NCBI RefSeq assembly: GCF_030272615.1
Contig: NC_081415.1
Location: 375,799,392 to 375,863,391, forward strand
Reading direction: 5' to 3'
DNA: 64,000 nucleotides
Origin: Cryptomeria japonica
Taxonomy: Eukaryota > Streptophyta > Pinopsida > Cupressales > Cupressaceae
The translations under genes and the position numbers were made by a program. Positions 1 through 10,775 of this stretch are shown here, one piece after another (position 1 is the first letter of the stretch; the number at the start of each line of letters is the position of its first letter). The notes under the pieces were generated by a model that made no database searches, was not told the DNA's origin, and saw only the letters and a program-made list of their open reading frames with translations.

Positions 1-1241
1 TTTAATTTAATTATAATTTTAGTATATTATCTTAATTATAATATATTTAATTAAATATATAAATTAACTTAAATAAACTAGTGTTACCTGGAAAATGTGA
101 ACAACCTGCAAGCCTATGAATTAAGCTTTCACAAGCCTAAGACTTTACAGAATATCCAAATTACCAATGATACATATAAAATAAGCAAACTAAAATAAGT
201 AAACCTTCACTGCTGTCCCGTTGTGTCCTATCATCTTCTGCTCTTGTCTGCTGGAATGTTTGCTCTCAGATTTGCACTAGTTTGCTTCAAGATGACAAAG
301 ATGAATGGACTATGGTATGAAAGATGTAAGATGCAACTATATGGAAAATGCAATGATAGATGATATGATATGCTTCTATGAATTTAAGCGAAAGGCACAC
401 TTTAGATTGCTTGATTGCTCTAGAACTGCTTGATTGCTTGATAATGACTAACTTCAAATGTAGGAAAATGTCTTCCTTTTATAGATTTTGCAATACCAAA
501 ATCCTATGTGGCAGAGATCAACGGTTGAGAGTGAATCTTGATAGAAGGAAGGGCTGAGAAGAATTGGTTAGAATGTGAGAGAGAAAGGGAGAAGATGTTC
601 CTCCTACGATGACAAGGTGGAGGACAAGGTGGAAAGAGAAATCACATGGCATGATGCTCACCTTGACCAAGGATGAAGACCCAAGAATATAGGATGATTG
701 GAGATAATCTAGGCTTTCCAAGACAAGTGGAATCACCAATCTAGGGATGTTAGAGAGAATTTAGACATTGTAGGACAAGTGGACCTTAACCAGGTTGATG
801 TGGACAAAACGAACACCTAGGAGGTAGGGGTGATGGAGAGAATATAGGAAGTAGGACACCTAAGTTTCCTCCTCCTTTTGACTAGGAATAGAAGTTGAAG
901 ATAAATAAGGAATTAAATATTAAAAATATTTAATCTACCTAGCCACATGGTTGTTGAAATGGCATGATGACTTGGAAGAGAATATGATGTGGAATTAGAA
1001 TTTGAACATTGATGATCAATTAAATAATTTAGAATTATTTAATCAAGAAGAACTTTAGAAGCAATGATGAAATTTACTTAAATAATAAATATTTAATTAA
1101 TAGATTGACTTAGAGGAATATGAAACATGAATTAAATAAATAAACTTTTCAATTTATTTATTTAATCACGTCTAGTCATTTTTAGGTGTATACAACTAAT
1201 ATATCGTATAATATAAGTTAAATTATATAAATATATTATAA
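1..1241. other. AT-rich spacer left of LINE A
   Basis: No coding frame with any recognisable product. The sequence is AT-rich, with short runs such as the A/T palindromic stretch near 905-935, and ends in a TA-rich stretch that served as the LINE insertion site. It could be old transposon debris, but no ends or coding remnants can be named. Confidence 0.6.
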
Positions 1242-1258
1242 TATATATGATATTATAT
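1242..1258. repeat. Target-site duplication of LINE A (3' flank of the element)
   Basis: TATATATGATATTATAT occurs here and again at 16920-16936, exactly outside the two ends of the minus-strand LINE. The 17-bp length fits target-primed reverse transcription. The sequence is AT-rich, so chance similarity is not negligible, but its position at both element ends supports the call. Confidence 0.7.
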
Positions 1259-2116
1259 ATATATATATATATTTTGATCGGTAAAAGGCCGAAGCCTGAA
1301 TTTTTTTTATTAATTAAAGAAAATGATTACAAACTCCATTTAGTGTGGGCACCGGTAGGAAAGAATGGAGGAAGAAAACCTCCGGTCTCGCCCAGATCCC
1401 TTAGAGGATCAGAATCTAATGATACCCAAAAAACAAGAAAGAGAACTAGATACAATGGCCCCTGGGAAATCCCATCCGACAGAGCTATATGACAGAGAGA
1501 TATCATTCTAGAAATTTAGAAGTTCTGGAAGAGCTGCTCCAGCCTAAAAAATGATAACTGCTTTGCTTATCATAGCTAGAATCAAATCCTCAGAAGCAGG
1601 TTACAAATGATCTGCAAAAGATCTTTCGACCAAGATCAGTGTCAGAGAAAACACTACAGAGCTTAAATAAGAGAGCTATGTCAAGAAACTCCCTGAATGA
1701 GTAATGAAGCACTGAAAACCTGAAACCTCAAGGGGAAGGCCCTGCAAGGCTTATCGTGACCAAACCTGCATTAAAAACCACCAGGCTAATCCTACAACAA
1801 GCACTTAACGAGAAGTTAGCCCAGAAAAACCTCACAACAAGTGGTGCCAAACCTTCACAATAAATCTGCAACATCCTCAGAGACAATAGGAGATGTTAAG
1901 AATAAAAGCTCATGTCATACAAAGCTAAAGACCCAGAGACGATTTATAGGAAGAAGCTCACATAATCACCATAGAAGCTTACAATAGCAAATAAGGACAA
2001 TCACCTTACTGAATCATTCAATAACTTTTTGAAAGAAAGCAAAGGCCAAGCTCTTCTTGGACAGAACCAGAGAGAAACCTCAATACATTTATATAAGAAA
2101 CCCATCTCCAGAAATA

Positions 2117-2119
<3 letters not shown>

Positions 2120-2204
<85 letters not shown>
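2120..2204. repeat. TA dinucleotide microsatellite in LINE A 3' UTR
   Basis: An almost uninterrupted (TA)n run of about 85 bp lies between ORF3 and the LINE 3' end. Copy B carries a shorter AT run at the equivalent place (39601-39630), so it probably belongs to the family's 3' UTR and expanded after insertion. Apparent Ile/Tyr-rich reading frames over it are artefacts of the repeat. Confidence 0.9.
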
Positions 2205-2212
<8 letters not shown>

Positions 2213-2583
2213 TATAGAAATATACAAGAGTATATATATATATATTTCAAAATCAATTTAAATATAAATTTATCAACTTGTTAAAAGCTTGGAACGAGCA
2301 GAAACGAGCTATCAAATATCAAGGCCAACAATTTATCTAGGATAAGAAAATTATTGCGAGAAAAAACGATAAACTTTACCACAAACATGTTCAAAAAACT
2401 AAGTCCGACTTACGAAGGAACGACCCAGCTAAAGCAAAAGAAGCAGAACTATAGTTTAGAGCGAAATAACGTCCTTAACAGTCATATGTTTGAAAAAAGT
2501 ATTATCTAGTCTAGGAAGAAAGCAAACTATAAGCACTTAAGAGACTAAAGGAGGCGGGGAGCTTGAAACAATGACGAGCCCCT

Positions 2584-3233
2584 CTAACCAGCCCGACCTC
2601 TCCTAACCTGCCCCTGTGGGGCCTTTTCTCCAGAGATGGCTAGCAAATTGGCAGGGGGGAAAGCAAGGGAAGGAGGAATTGCCACATCGTCCGGAACCAC
2701 TTCGATATTCTTATCTTCTAGATAGTTAGTAAACCATCTGTTGCACGTCGGCTTCTTAGCCCTAGCAGTAGCCACACAAGGAAGAGGAGATTCCTCCGCT
2801 TGATTGGGTTGTAGGCTTCATAAGCTATCGGGTCCTCTATTGACAAAATTGGGTATCTCAGCACCGGATTATTCATCTTGATGAGAATATCATAGTCATG
2901 AGGCTTCGGGGCAGTGAGCTCCTCGTCGATATTGACCACCACCCTCTCCAATTCACCAAGCAGTTCCTTCTTGAAGACCTTTTTACAGAGTTTCATAACC
3001 ACATTCCTGTCATTCTCAAAATGCATAGCCACTGCCAAGAACATTGTGGCAATGCCTGAATTGGCTCTAGTGCGGTCTTCATTCATAATATAGTAATTCC
3101 CAAGGGTTTTCAAAACCGCCCTGATGACCAGAGGGTTCGGATGGACCAGGATGCCTTTCAATCTCTCCTCCTTAACTTCTCCTACGAAAGCCATTTGCTG
3201 CTTGAGCCCTATTAGTCTTAGCGGTGTATCCAT
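2584..3233 (-). pseudogene. LINE A ORF3: conserved third ORF of unknown function (frameshifted)
   Basis: Starting at the ATG at 3231-3233 (MDTPLRLIGLKQQM), the frame runs about 155 codons to FLVWLL. It then needs a shift near 2770 to continue as KKPTCNRWFTNYLED and VVPDDV, the order seen unbroken in copy B (38494-39150). By eye about two thirds of residues match between copies. Conserved blocks include DRTRANS, MFLAV-MHFE, VFKKELLGEL and AYNPI. The upstream Met (MAYMFF, from 3263) is not conserved in B, so I chose the inner start. There is no signal peptide, no zinc knuckle, and no family I recognise; the tail is Pro/Ser-rich and basic. It lies about 830 bp downstream of ORF2, unlike the usual two-ORF plant L1. 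Its role in the element is unknown. Confidence 0.75.
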
Positions 3234-3659
3234 CAGAGCTATTTGAAAAAACATATAAGCCAAAACCCAGGCAAAACAGACTTAAATAGAGCTAGAATTA
3301 AATGTACCGAGAAATACAGCTAGTCTTACCATAGAGGGATGATAGATACTTATGGGTGACAGAGATTAGAGGGTCAAGATATGATGAAAGCAATCTCCAC
3401 AATCACGGTAATTATTACCGCCGCCTTTACATGGACGAGCTATTAAGCAATTGCTTGCGAAACACAGAAAGGGGTCACATCAACATCATAAGAATGCCAT
3501 CAAGTTGGTACTAATCAAGGGGAGTTATTGACAAGAGATATCTCGAAAAAAGAATCGACTGCCTCTAAAAAATGGCTAAAAGCCATAAGTAAATATGATC
3601 TAAATCGTTGCTAAAAATAGAATAATAAAGTAGATAAAGCTAACTCTTAAAGCACCATA

Positions 3660-3810
3660 ATCTCTTATTCCTATTAGTATACACTATATCTATATGAATA
3701 TTAATACATATACATCCATGCATATATATCTATATATATATATATAATTAATTGCATACATGCATGTCTATATATATATGCATATCTATATATACATATG
3801 CATACTAATA
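3660..3810. repeat. TA/TACA-rich simple repeat between ORF2 and ORF3 of LINE A
   Basis: Runs of TATATA interrupted by CATG and CATA units lie between the RNase H end (4063) and ORF3 (3233). A much larger version occupies the same position in copy B (37676-38115), so it is part of the family's spacer and not a random microsatellite. Confidence 0.8.
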
Positions 3811-4062
3811 GACATAAAATCTTATAAGGCTCTTAGAGATGATCTTGAAAAGATGAATGAGATTAAGCTTTCCACAAAAAGACCAGAGAGCCAGAAAACA
3901 AAAACTGAGAGCTCAGAGGCAGGCTTACTAAATTCTTCAATCTCGGGTTAGCCTCCTAAGGGAACATAGCAGAGACTCTCCTCCTCCCCAAGGCCACCCA
4001 AGCTGACCAAGACCAAAGGGCTAGAGTAACCCAATTGGTTGAAGCAAGGGGAGGACCCCCTC

Positions 4063-7000
4063 CTAATTGATGAACTGCCCATCAACTCTAGCATTAGCTA
4101 ATTCATCCGCTCTGGAGTTTCCTTCTCTGTAAATATGGTTGAAGGTCATTTTCTTGAAATCTTTAAGGAGACCAAGAGCTCTAGACAAGAGCGCACTCAG
4201 CTTCCAATCAGACAGAGAACCTTTCCTAAGGCCATTGATAATAATGGCCGAGTCTCCTTCAATGGCCAGTTTGCAGATACCTCTATTTTGACAAAGAAGG
4301 AGACCTTCAATTAGGGCTAAGATTTCAGCCTTGTTGTTGGATTCAAACCCTATGGGTTTTGCTACCCTAGCCAATTCCCTCCCACCCTCATCATGCAGAC
4401 AACATCCAATGCCTGCAAGACCTGGATTCCCACGGGAAGCACCATCAAAGTTTAGTTTAACCCAACCCTTTTTAGGGGCTCTCCACTTGCAGGCCTTTCT
4501 CAACTCCTAATTGTTAAGAGTTGCCAATTCCAATAAAGGGAGGGATCCCTAAACCAAACCACCTCCCCCTCATCTTCTCATCCCAGTAGGTCATTTCTGA
4601 GAGATTACTAGGAAATTTAGAGGTTCTACTATTTAAAGTCTCCACTATTGAGGCTTCCATTTTATTCACCAGAAGGGTCCACCACTCCATCTTCTGCTCC
4701 TTGAAGAGTCTCCTATTGCATTCCTTCCAGAGTTCCTAGATAACCAAAGAGGGGGCTAGGTTCCAAAGTCCCCCATAAAGGGAATTCTTAAAAAGGATTG
4801 GCCATGCTTGAAACATCCCAAGGATATTATTGGGAAAGGCAGAGGACCACCCTAATTTGTTGCACAAACACAACCAACACTTAGAGGCATAATTGCAATT
4901 GAGAAGGATGTGGTCTTTGTCTTATTTAGCCTCTTCGCACAAGGGACATCTGCTAGGGCCTACATAGCCCATCTTTTTGAATCTATCTGTTGTTAAAATC
5001 TTATTCTGGAGAGCTAATCATGAGAACAATCCTGCCTTTGGTAGACACATCTTGTCCCAACACAAGGCTGCAGGGACAGAGGTGGAAGAGGAAAGCTGCT
5101 GACTCAGGAGGAGATTATAACCATCTTTTGAGGTATATTCTCCCGATTTTGACCCATCCTAGACAAGAGTATCTGACCCTAATTTGAAGGTGACCATCCT
5201 ATTCTTAAGGATGTCTTGAAGCAACAATTTCTCCTCGACAAGGATGTTTACCTGATCAAGGGATCTCCAAGACCAACCCTTAGCTAAGTCCCCCTCAGGA
5301 GGCGTGATGTAGTCCTTGACATACCTACCCCACAAAGATTCAAGCACTACCCTTGACGATTCCAGGTTAACTTTTTGCTGAAGGACTGGAAAACCTCCCC
5401 AAGAGTTCGACCAGAAGAGGGCTTTATACCCCTTTCCCAGATTCCATGATAATTTGTCTAGGATGATTTTCCTACAGTCTAGCATAAAGTTCCATATACA
5501 CGAGCCTCTTGGAGGGGAGAAATCCCTGAAGAGGCTCATATGGTCCCTACCACGGAGATATTTATGATAGAGGATTTGGGTCCACTTAAGATGAGGAGAT
5601 CTGAACATTCTCCATACTAATTTGGCCCCTAACGCCTTGCTCTGGACCTTAATATCCTTAATCCCAATACCCCTTGCCGACTTAGGCCTACAAATCTTGT
5701 CCCAAGCCATTAGGGAGATCCGTTTCTTCTCTTCCACCCCTTGCCAAAAGAAAGATCTTAGATGTCTGTTTAGTACTTCCTTTTTGGACTGGGGCAGGTT
5801 GAAACATGAAAGCTGGTAGATAGGCATAGCAGCTAGAACCGATTTTACCAGAGAAGCTCTGCCTGCGGAGGATAGCCACTTACCCTTCCAGGTTGCTACC
5901 CTACTTTTAATCTTTTCTACTACTCCATCCCACAGATTAGATGACCCAGAGCCCTTATCCAAGGGCAAGCCTAGATACTTATAGGGAAGGTTTCCTAGAT
6001 TGAAATTCAGAATGCCACAGATGTCTTTTTGTATACTTAACTTAGTGTTAAAAAAGAAGACTTCCGATTTAGCCGGATTGATCTCCTGACCTGAAGCCAT
6101 TGAGTAAGAGTCCAAGATTCGCTTAAAAGCTCAAGCCTCACCTAGATTGCTAAGCCCATATAGCATAGTGTCATCCACAAATTGCTGATGCGTTATAGGG
6201 TCAAGGTTGCTAGTGATTCTAATTCCCGTCACCTGACTATTCTCCTTGGCCCTAGAAATCGATCTCCCCAAGGATTCAACCATAATGATGAAGAGAAAAG
6301 GGGATAGAGGATCTCCCTGCCTCAAACCCCTAGAGGAACTAAAAAATCCTTCAGGAGCGCCATTAACCAGTACTGAGAATTTAGGCGTAGAGATTCATTC
6401 AAAAATCAAATTAATCCAGACAGGGGGGAATCCAAAAGCTTCTAAGCATCTGCATAGAAATCTCCAATTCACCTTGTCATATGCTTTCCTAATGTCAATC
6501 AAGCTTTAAGAGCATACTGGGATTGCCATTCTTCTGGACAGAGTGGATAGCCTCCTGAGCTATAATAACCCCATCATAAATAGATCTTCTAGTAACAAAA
6601 CCTGTTTGTTCCTCACTAATCAACAGGGGAAGGAGTTTTTGAAGCCTATTAGCTATAGTTTTAGAAAAAAGATTATAGATAGTATTGCACAAGGCAATGG
6701 GTCGAAACTCGTCAAAACGCTCAAGTTTATCCTTTTTAGGGATAAGGGCCAAAAAAGTATTGTTAATTTCTTTGAGGATATTACCTGAGTTCCTCATTCC
6801 TTCCAGAGCTGTCATTACTTCCTCACCTAAGAAGGGCCAACATTTTTGAAAGAAGCTAGTCGGAAAGCCATCCGACCCAGGGGATTTATCTGGGCTCATC
6901 TGCATAAGAGTTGCTTCTACTTCTGCTAAAGAAAATTTAGCAGTAATAGAATCAGTTTGGTCCTTACTTAGAAGCTTTGGGATACACTTGATAAACTTGT

Positions 7001-8263
7001 CCTGGATAGAGCCATGAGGGCTCTAGTCAGAATTGAGGATAAGAGAAAAGAAATCTACAACCTTTGTTGCAATGGATTTAGGATTAGCCACCTTAGAGCT
7101 GTTACTTAACTTAATCTTGGAGATATGATTTATGACTCTTCTCATCCTCACACTATTGTGGAAGAATTTGGTGTTCTTATCACCCTCCTCCAGCCATGTC
7201 TCTCTAGATTTTTGTTTCCAGAAGATTTCTTCTTTGGCAAGAATATTTTCATGATCGGCAAGGAGTTTCTTTTCTCTGAGAAACAGGGCCTCATCCATCC
7301 CATGTCTCATCACTTTCTCATTAACTTCTACCAACTCAGCTTCCACTTGGGGGCTTTATTGTAAAAAATATTGCCAAAGTGTTCTTTTATTCCAGTGAAT
7401 GAGATCCTGCTTAATAATCCAAGTTTGTTAACAATCTTAAAGATCCCAAACCCAGAGACCTTGGCCGCATTCCACCACTCCTTTAGAAGCTCGAGGATGT
7501 TATTGTCTTTCAACCACATATTCTCGAATTTAAAAGGGCATCGTTTTGGACCAACCACGCCCTGAATGTCAAGTTGAATAGGAAAGTGATCCAATCCTGA
7601 GAAAGGTAGAATAGAGGCGTCCAAGGTATAGGAAAAGTTGATGAGACTGCCCAAAACAAAGAATCTATCGAGTTTCTCTGCAATGTTACTAAACCCTAAC
7701 CTACAATTGTTCCAGGTAAAGGCTTCCTTATCCATATTAATCTCACTCATGCCACTACGATGGATCCAATCTGTGAAGTCAAGAGAAGCACGAGCATTTA
7801 TACCTAAGCCTCCTCGCTTCTCATGCTGATGCAAAATTGCATTAAAGTCCCCACCTAAGATGCATATCTGATTAAGGGTGTTTGTGAAATTCTCAATTTC
7901 CTCCCATACTCTTTTTTTATCCTCATTAAGGATAGGCCCATACACGTTAATAATGACAAAATCTAGATTGTTTTTGAGGCTAGTTACCCTCGCACTCATC
8001 CAATTGTTGTAAGATTCCATAAATGAAAAAAGGATACTACGTGGATCCCAGATTATAGCAAGTCCTCCAGAGGCCCCATTGGCTGGGGCCCCCGTATTCT
8101 GTCTAAAGCCTAATTGCTTGCCGAAGGAGACTAAATCTTCCTTCCCTAATTTAGTTTCTTGTAACAGAGCTAATTCTGGACTGAAAGAGGATAGACATTG
8201 CTTGACTAACCTCTGTTTGTTAGGGGCATTTAAACCCCTAACATTCCATGAAACAACTTTCAT
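4063..8263 (-). pseudogene. LINE A ORF2: APE endonuclease, reverse transcriptase, zinc-binding region and RNase H (decayed)
   Basis: ORF2 starts at the ATG at 8261-8263 (MKVVSWNVRGLN). The order is: APE-type endonuclease to about 7330, with QETK, GGDFNAIL and a terminal DHFPI (B has the usual SDH); a linker; RT at about 6950-5900, with LIPKKD, the DIRKAYD catalytic block, RQGDPLSPFLF and an FVDD box instead of the common FADD; the thumb and a zinc-binding region with CPLCEE near 4950; and a type-I RNase H at 4063-4503, with FDGASRGNPG, KAEILAL, EGDS and RADELAN supplying the acidic residues. Breaks: a frameshift near 7340, a TAG near 7023, a frame change near 6495-6325, a Trp-to-stop TAG at about 5159, and further stops toward 4503. 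In life it would nick target DNA and reverse-transcribe the LINE RNA. This copy is inactive. Confidence 0.9.
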
Positions 8264-8787
8264 GATGCCTTGGGAAGGACCTCCCCTTCCCTGCATGAAA
8301 CATGTCCGTGAGTTTAACCTGACCTTCCGCTGTTCCATCATTGGCTCTTAGCTCCGATAAGGATTTCCTACCTCTCTTTTTGCAGGACTTGGCACAATCC
8401 GGAGTAGATTTATCATCTGCCCAGAGTTCGATGCCTAAGGTTTCATTGTCCTTGTTATCTAAGTCTAAAAAATGTTCCTCCATGTCAGAGACCATAGGGG
8501 AGGGGGGAGAGGGCCAAAATTACCTTATTAAGCATTTTTTTCTGAAGATCAAGTTCGTCCTTATCTATTATTTCATTCAATAATTTGTCCATGATTTCCT
8601 CAGTAACTGAGTCACATAGATAGTTAATAATGCAGTTAACCTCTTCCTCTTTGTGGGCTAGATCCTCCTCTTGATCAACCCTTTCCACAATATTCTCCCC
8701 TTTCTTCAGATGGGGAGAATCATTAAAGTTGCTTCGATCATCCAATCTAGTAGCTTGATCCAAGGAAAGAGGAAGAGATTCCATCTC
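8238..8787 (-). pseudogene. LINE A ORF1, C-terminal part (after the nested insertion)
   Basis: The coding sequence resumes immediately left of the inserted element as EMESLPLSLDQATRLDD, in frame with the segment ending at 15541. It is acidic (VDQEEDLAHKEEEVN), and a frameshift lies near 8490. The end DCAKSCKKRGRKSLSELR followed by GQVKLTDMF is strongly conserved in copy B (33550-33665). A one-base indel near the end moves the stop to 8238, overlapping the ORF2 start at 8263. In B the same junction is a compact ATGA overlap. The basic KKRGRK patch could bind nucleic acid or act in nuclear import; that is inference. Confidence 0.8.
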
Positions 8788-8792
8788 CCTAC
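8788..8792. repeat. Target-site duplication CCTAC (left) of nested element
   Basis: CCTAC directly precedes the TG start of the nested element and recurs at 15541-15545 directly after its CA end. Removing the element and one copy restores the LINE ORF1 reading frame (DGMCR followed by EMESL), so these are the true boundaries. Confidence 0.92.
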
Positions 8793-8794
8793 TG

Positions 8795-8832
8795 TTGTGC
8801 GTTGCACACGCTCCCTGTCGCCGACAGGGTCC
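8795..8832 (+). other. Adjacent short dyads at the left end of the nested element
   Basis: Directly after the TGT start lie GTGC-GTT-GCAC and then CCCTGTCG-C-CGACAGGG, an 8-bp perfect stem with a one-base loop. Both could fold as hairpins in RNA or single-stranded DNA. The function is unknown; they could be a terminal recognition signal or a regulatory site. Confidence 0.6.
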
Positions 8833-9239
8833 CCCATCCCTTTTTTGAGCCTTTCGTCTTCACCCTGTTGAGTTTCACGCAAAGTGTCTCGCGTCCTTTC
8901 GAGCGAGTATGCGATTGGTCCGTGAAGTGATGATGTTTAAAGGAATAGAGCCGATGATTCCATTAGGCTAGTCTAGCCCTCGGGCACGAATACCAAGAGA
9001 TTGTTCGAAATTGTGAAATTGCCTTGGATAGGCGTAAGATGATAGAAGGTGGCAAACCCTGCCAAGCAAAGAGTAGCACGTCTGAAGGTCGCATAACGAC
9101 CCAAAATTGTCATTTTTGCGTAAGAGCGATGAGATGGATTACATGAGGTTTGGTTTACGGAGTTTACAAGATTTGAACGAATGACGATTTTCGCCAACTG
9201 GAAAGGAGGAACGAATTTCGTTGCAAAATGCCAAAGTCC

Positions 9240-9490
9240 TCCAAACTCGCCCAAGTACACAAGCTCGCACAAAATAAGAGAAATTTCCAAAGTTGCAAAA
9301 TCGCCCAGGGGGCCGAATTTCGGACCCTGGGGGACAAAATGAGAGAAATTTCCAAAGTTGCAAAATCGCCTAGGGGGCCGAATTTTGGACCCTGGGGTTA
9401 AAATGAGAGAAATTTCCAAAGTTGCAAAATCGCCCAGGGGGGCGAATTTCGGACCCTGGGGACAAAATGAGAGAAATTCATAAAATTGCA
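9240..9490 (+). repeat. About 66-bp tandem repeat in the nested element's leader
   Basis: About three and a half near-identical units contain AGAGAAATTTCCAAAGTTGC, then AAAATCGCC, then CCGAATTTCGGACCCTGGGG. Weaker derivatives with the same CCGAAAT and TTGCAAAAT words continue to about 10100. The CCGAATTTCGG core is a near-perfect palindrome. The minus-strand frames here (ILQLWKFLS repeated) are by-products of the repeat. Confidence 0.85.
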
Positions 9491-10152
9491 AAACCTCCCT
9501 GAGGTCCGAAAATGCTTTAAGTTGCTAAAAAACGTGAAAACTCCGAAAATTGCAAAATATGCCAAAGGTCCGAAATTTGGATAAGTTGCGAAATGTGCCA
9601 GAGGTCTAAAAATTACCTTTAAGTTTGCAAAAACCTCTAAAGGTCCGAAATTCACTTAAGTTGCCTAATTTCGGACCCTGGGGCCGAAATTTCAAAAGTT
9701 TTAAAAGTTTCAAAATGCCTTATGGGCCGAATTTCAGACCCTAAGGGCAAAATGAGAGATTTAACAAAGTTGGCAAAAGGGCCAAATGGTTCGAAAAGTT
9801 CGAAATTGCCAAAGTGTTTAAAAGTCCGAAAAGATAAAAACTCCGAAATTCGGACCTTAAGGCCGAAATGCAAAGAAAATGAAGTTGGCAAAAACGGCAA
9901 AGGGTCCGAAGTTTGCAATTTAGGAGGTAAAGGGAGAAAGTAAAGTTTCAAAATGCCCCCAGCCCCCGAAGTTCACATTTTGGAGGAAAGCGCGTGGAAA
10001 ATGAAGTTGGCAAAGTCCTCCAAATCGCTGAGATTGGCAATCCGCACCCAAACTGCCGAAGCTGCGAAATCCCTAAACCCCAAAATCGCACCATACAAAT
10101 TCGCATTTGGGAGGCCATCAAGAATCACGTGGAGTTCATGCAGTCGGCAAGA

Positions 10153-10250
10153 GGTTTCAAATCGCCCAAGGTAAAAGATTGCTTAGCCTAAAATGACAAA
10201 CTCCTTTCAAATCGCCCAAGGTAAAAGATTGCTTAGCCCAAAATGACAAA
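10153..10250 (+). repeat. 50-bp direct duplication in the nested element's leader
   Basis: TTTCAAATCGCCCAAGGTAA followed by AAGATTGCTTAGCC and AAAATGACAAA occurs twice back to back with very few differences. It is a local tandem duplication upstream of the long ORF, probably from replication slippage. Confidence 0.85.
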
Positions 10251-10775
10251 TTCGCATTGAATTAGAGAGATAACCGTTGAAATTCTAAAATTTGCAGAAC
10301 TATCCATTCGTTTTTGCACAGCAAGTCGGGCAATTTCTCACCATTCATTTGCATTAGGTAAGTATGCTTTGTCTCTCTTGGTCATCTGAAATGTTTATAA
10401 ATTGGATGCATGCATGTGCAAAACTGATTAAAATGCTTAAAATTCGCATCTTTTTTTCGATTATTAAAACGTCATGCAAAGCAGGCGAAATTAGAATTTG
10501 CTCCTAAGATTTAACCAGAAATTGCATTTTTAAACTTAGGAGAATTTTTCGAGCTTTGTCCCTTTTGAAAATTAATCCAGAAAATGTTTGAGTATAAATT
10601 CGCGATCAAAAGCTTCATGAATAAATGTTTTGCTCAATCAAGCTCTCAGCTAGCAATACCACTCTGTTTCCAATCTAAATTTTGAATTGATTCTTGAATG
10701 TCGGCGTATTCTCTATCTAACCCGCCTCACTTCTTTTATATCGCCTCGTAATCCGCATCCAGCTGTGCAGGATAA

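Noticed and set aside
2018-2227. Ile/Tyr-rich minus-strand open frame
   Set aside because: Pure product of the TA microsatellite.
9139-9655. Minus-strand frames with repeated ILQLWKFLS peptides
   Set aside because: Generated by the 66-bp leader repeat of the nested element; opposite to its long ORF.
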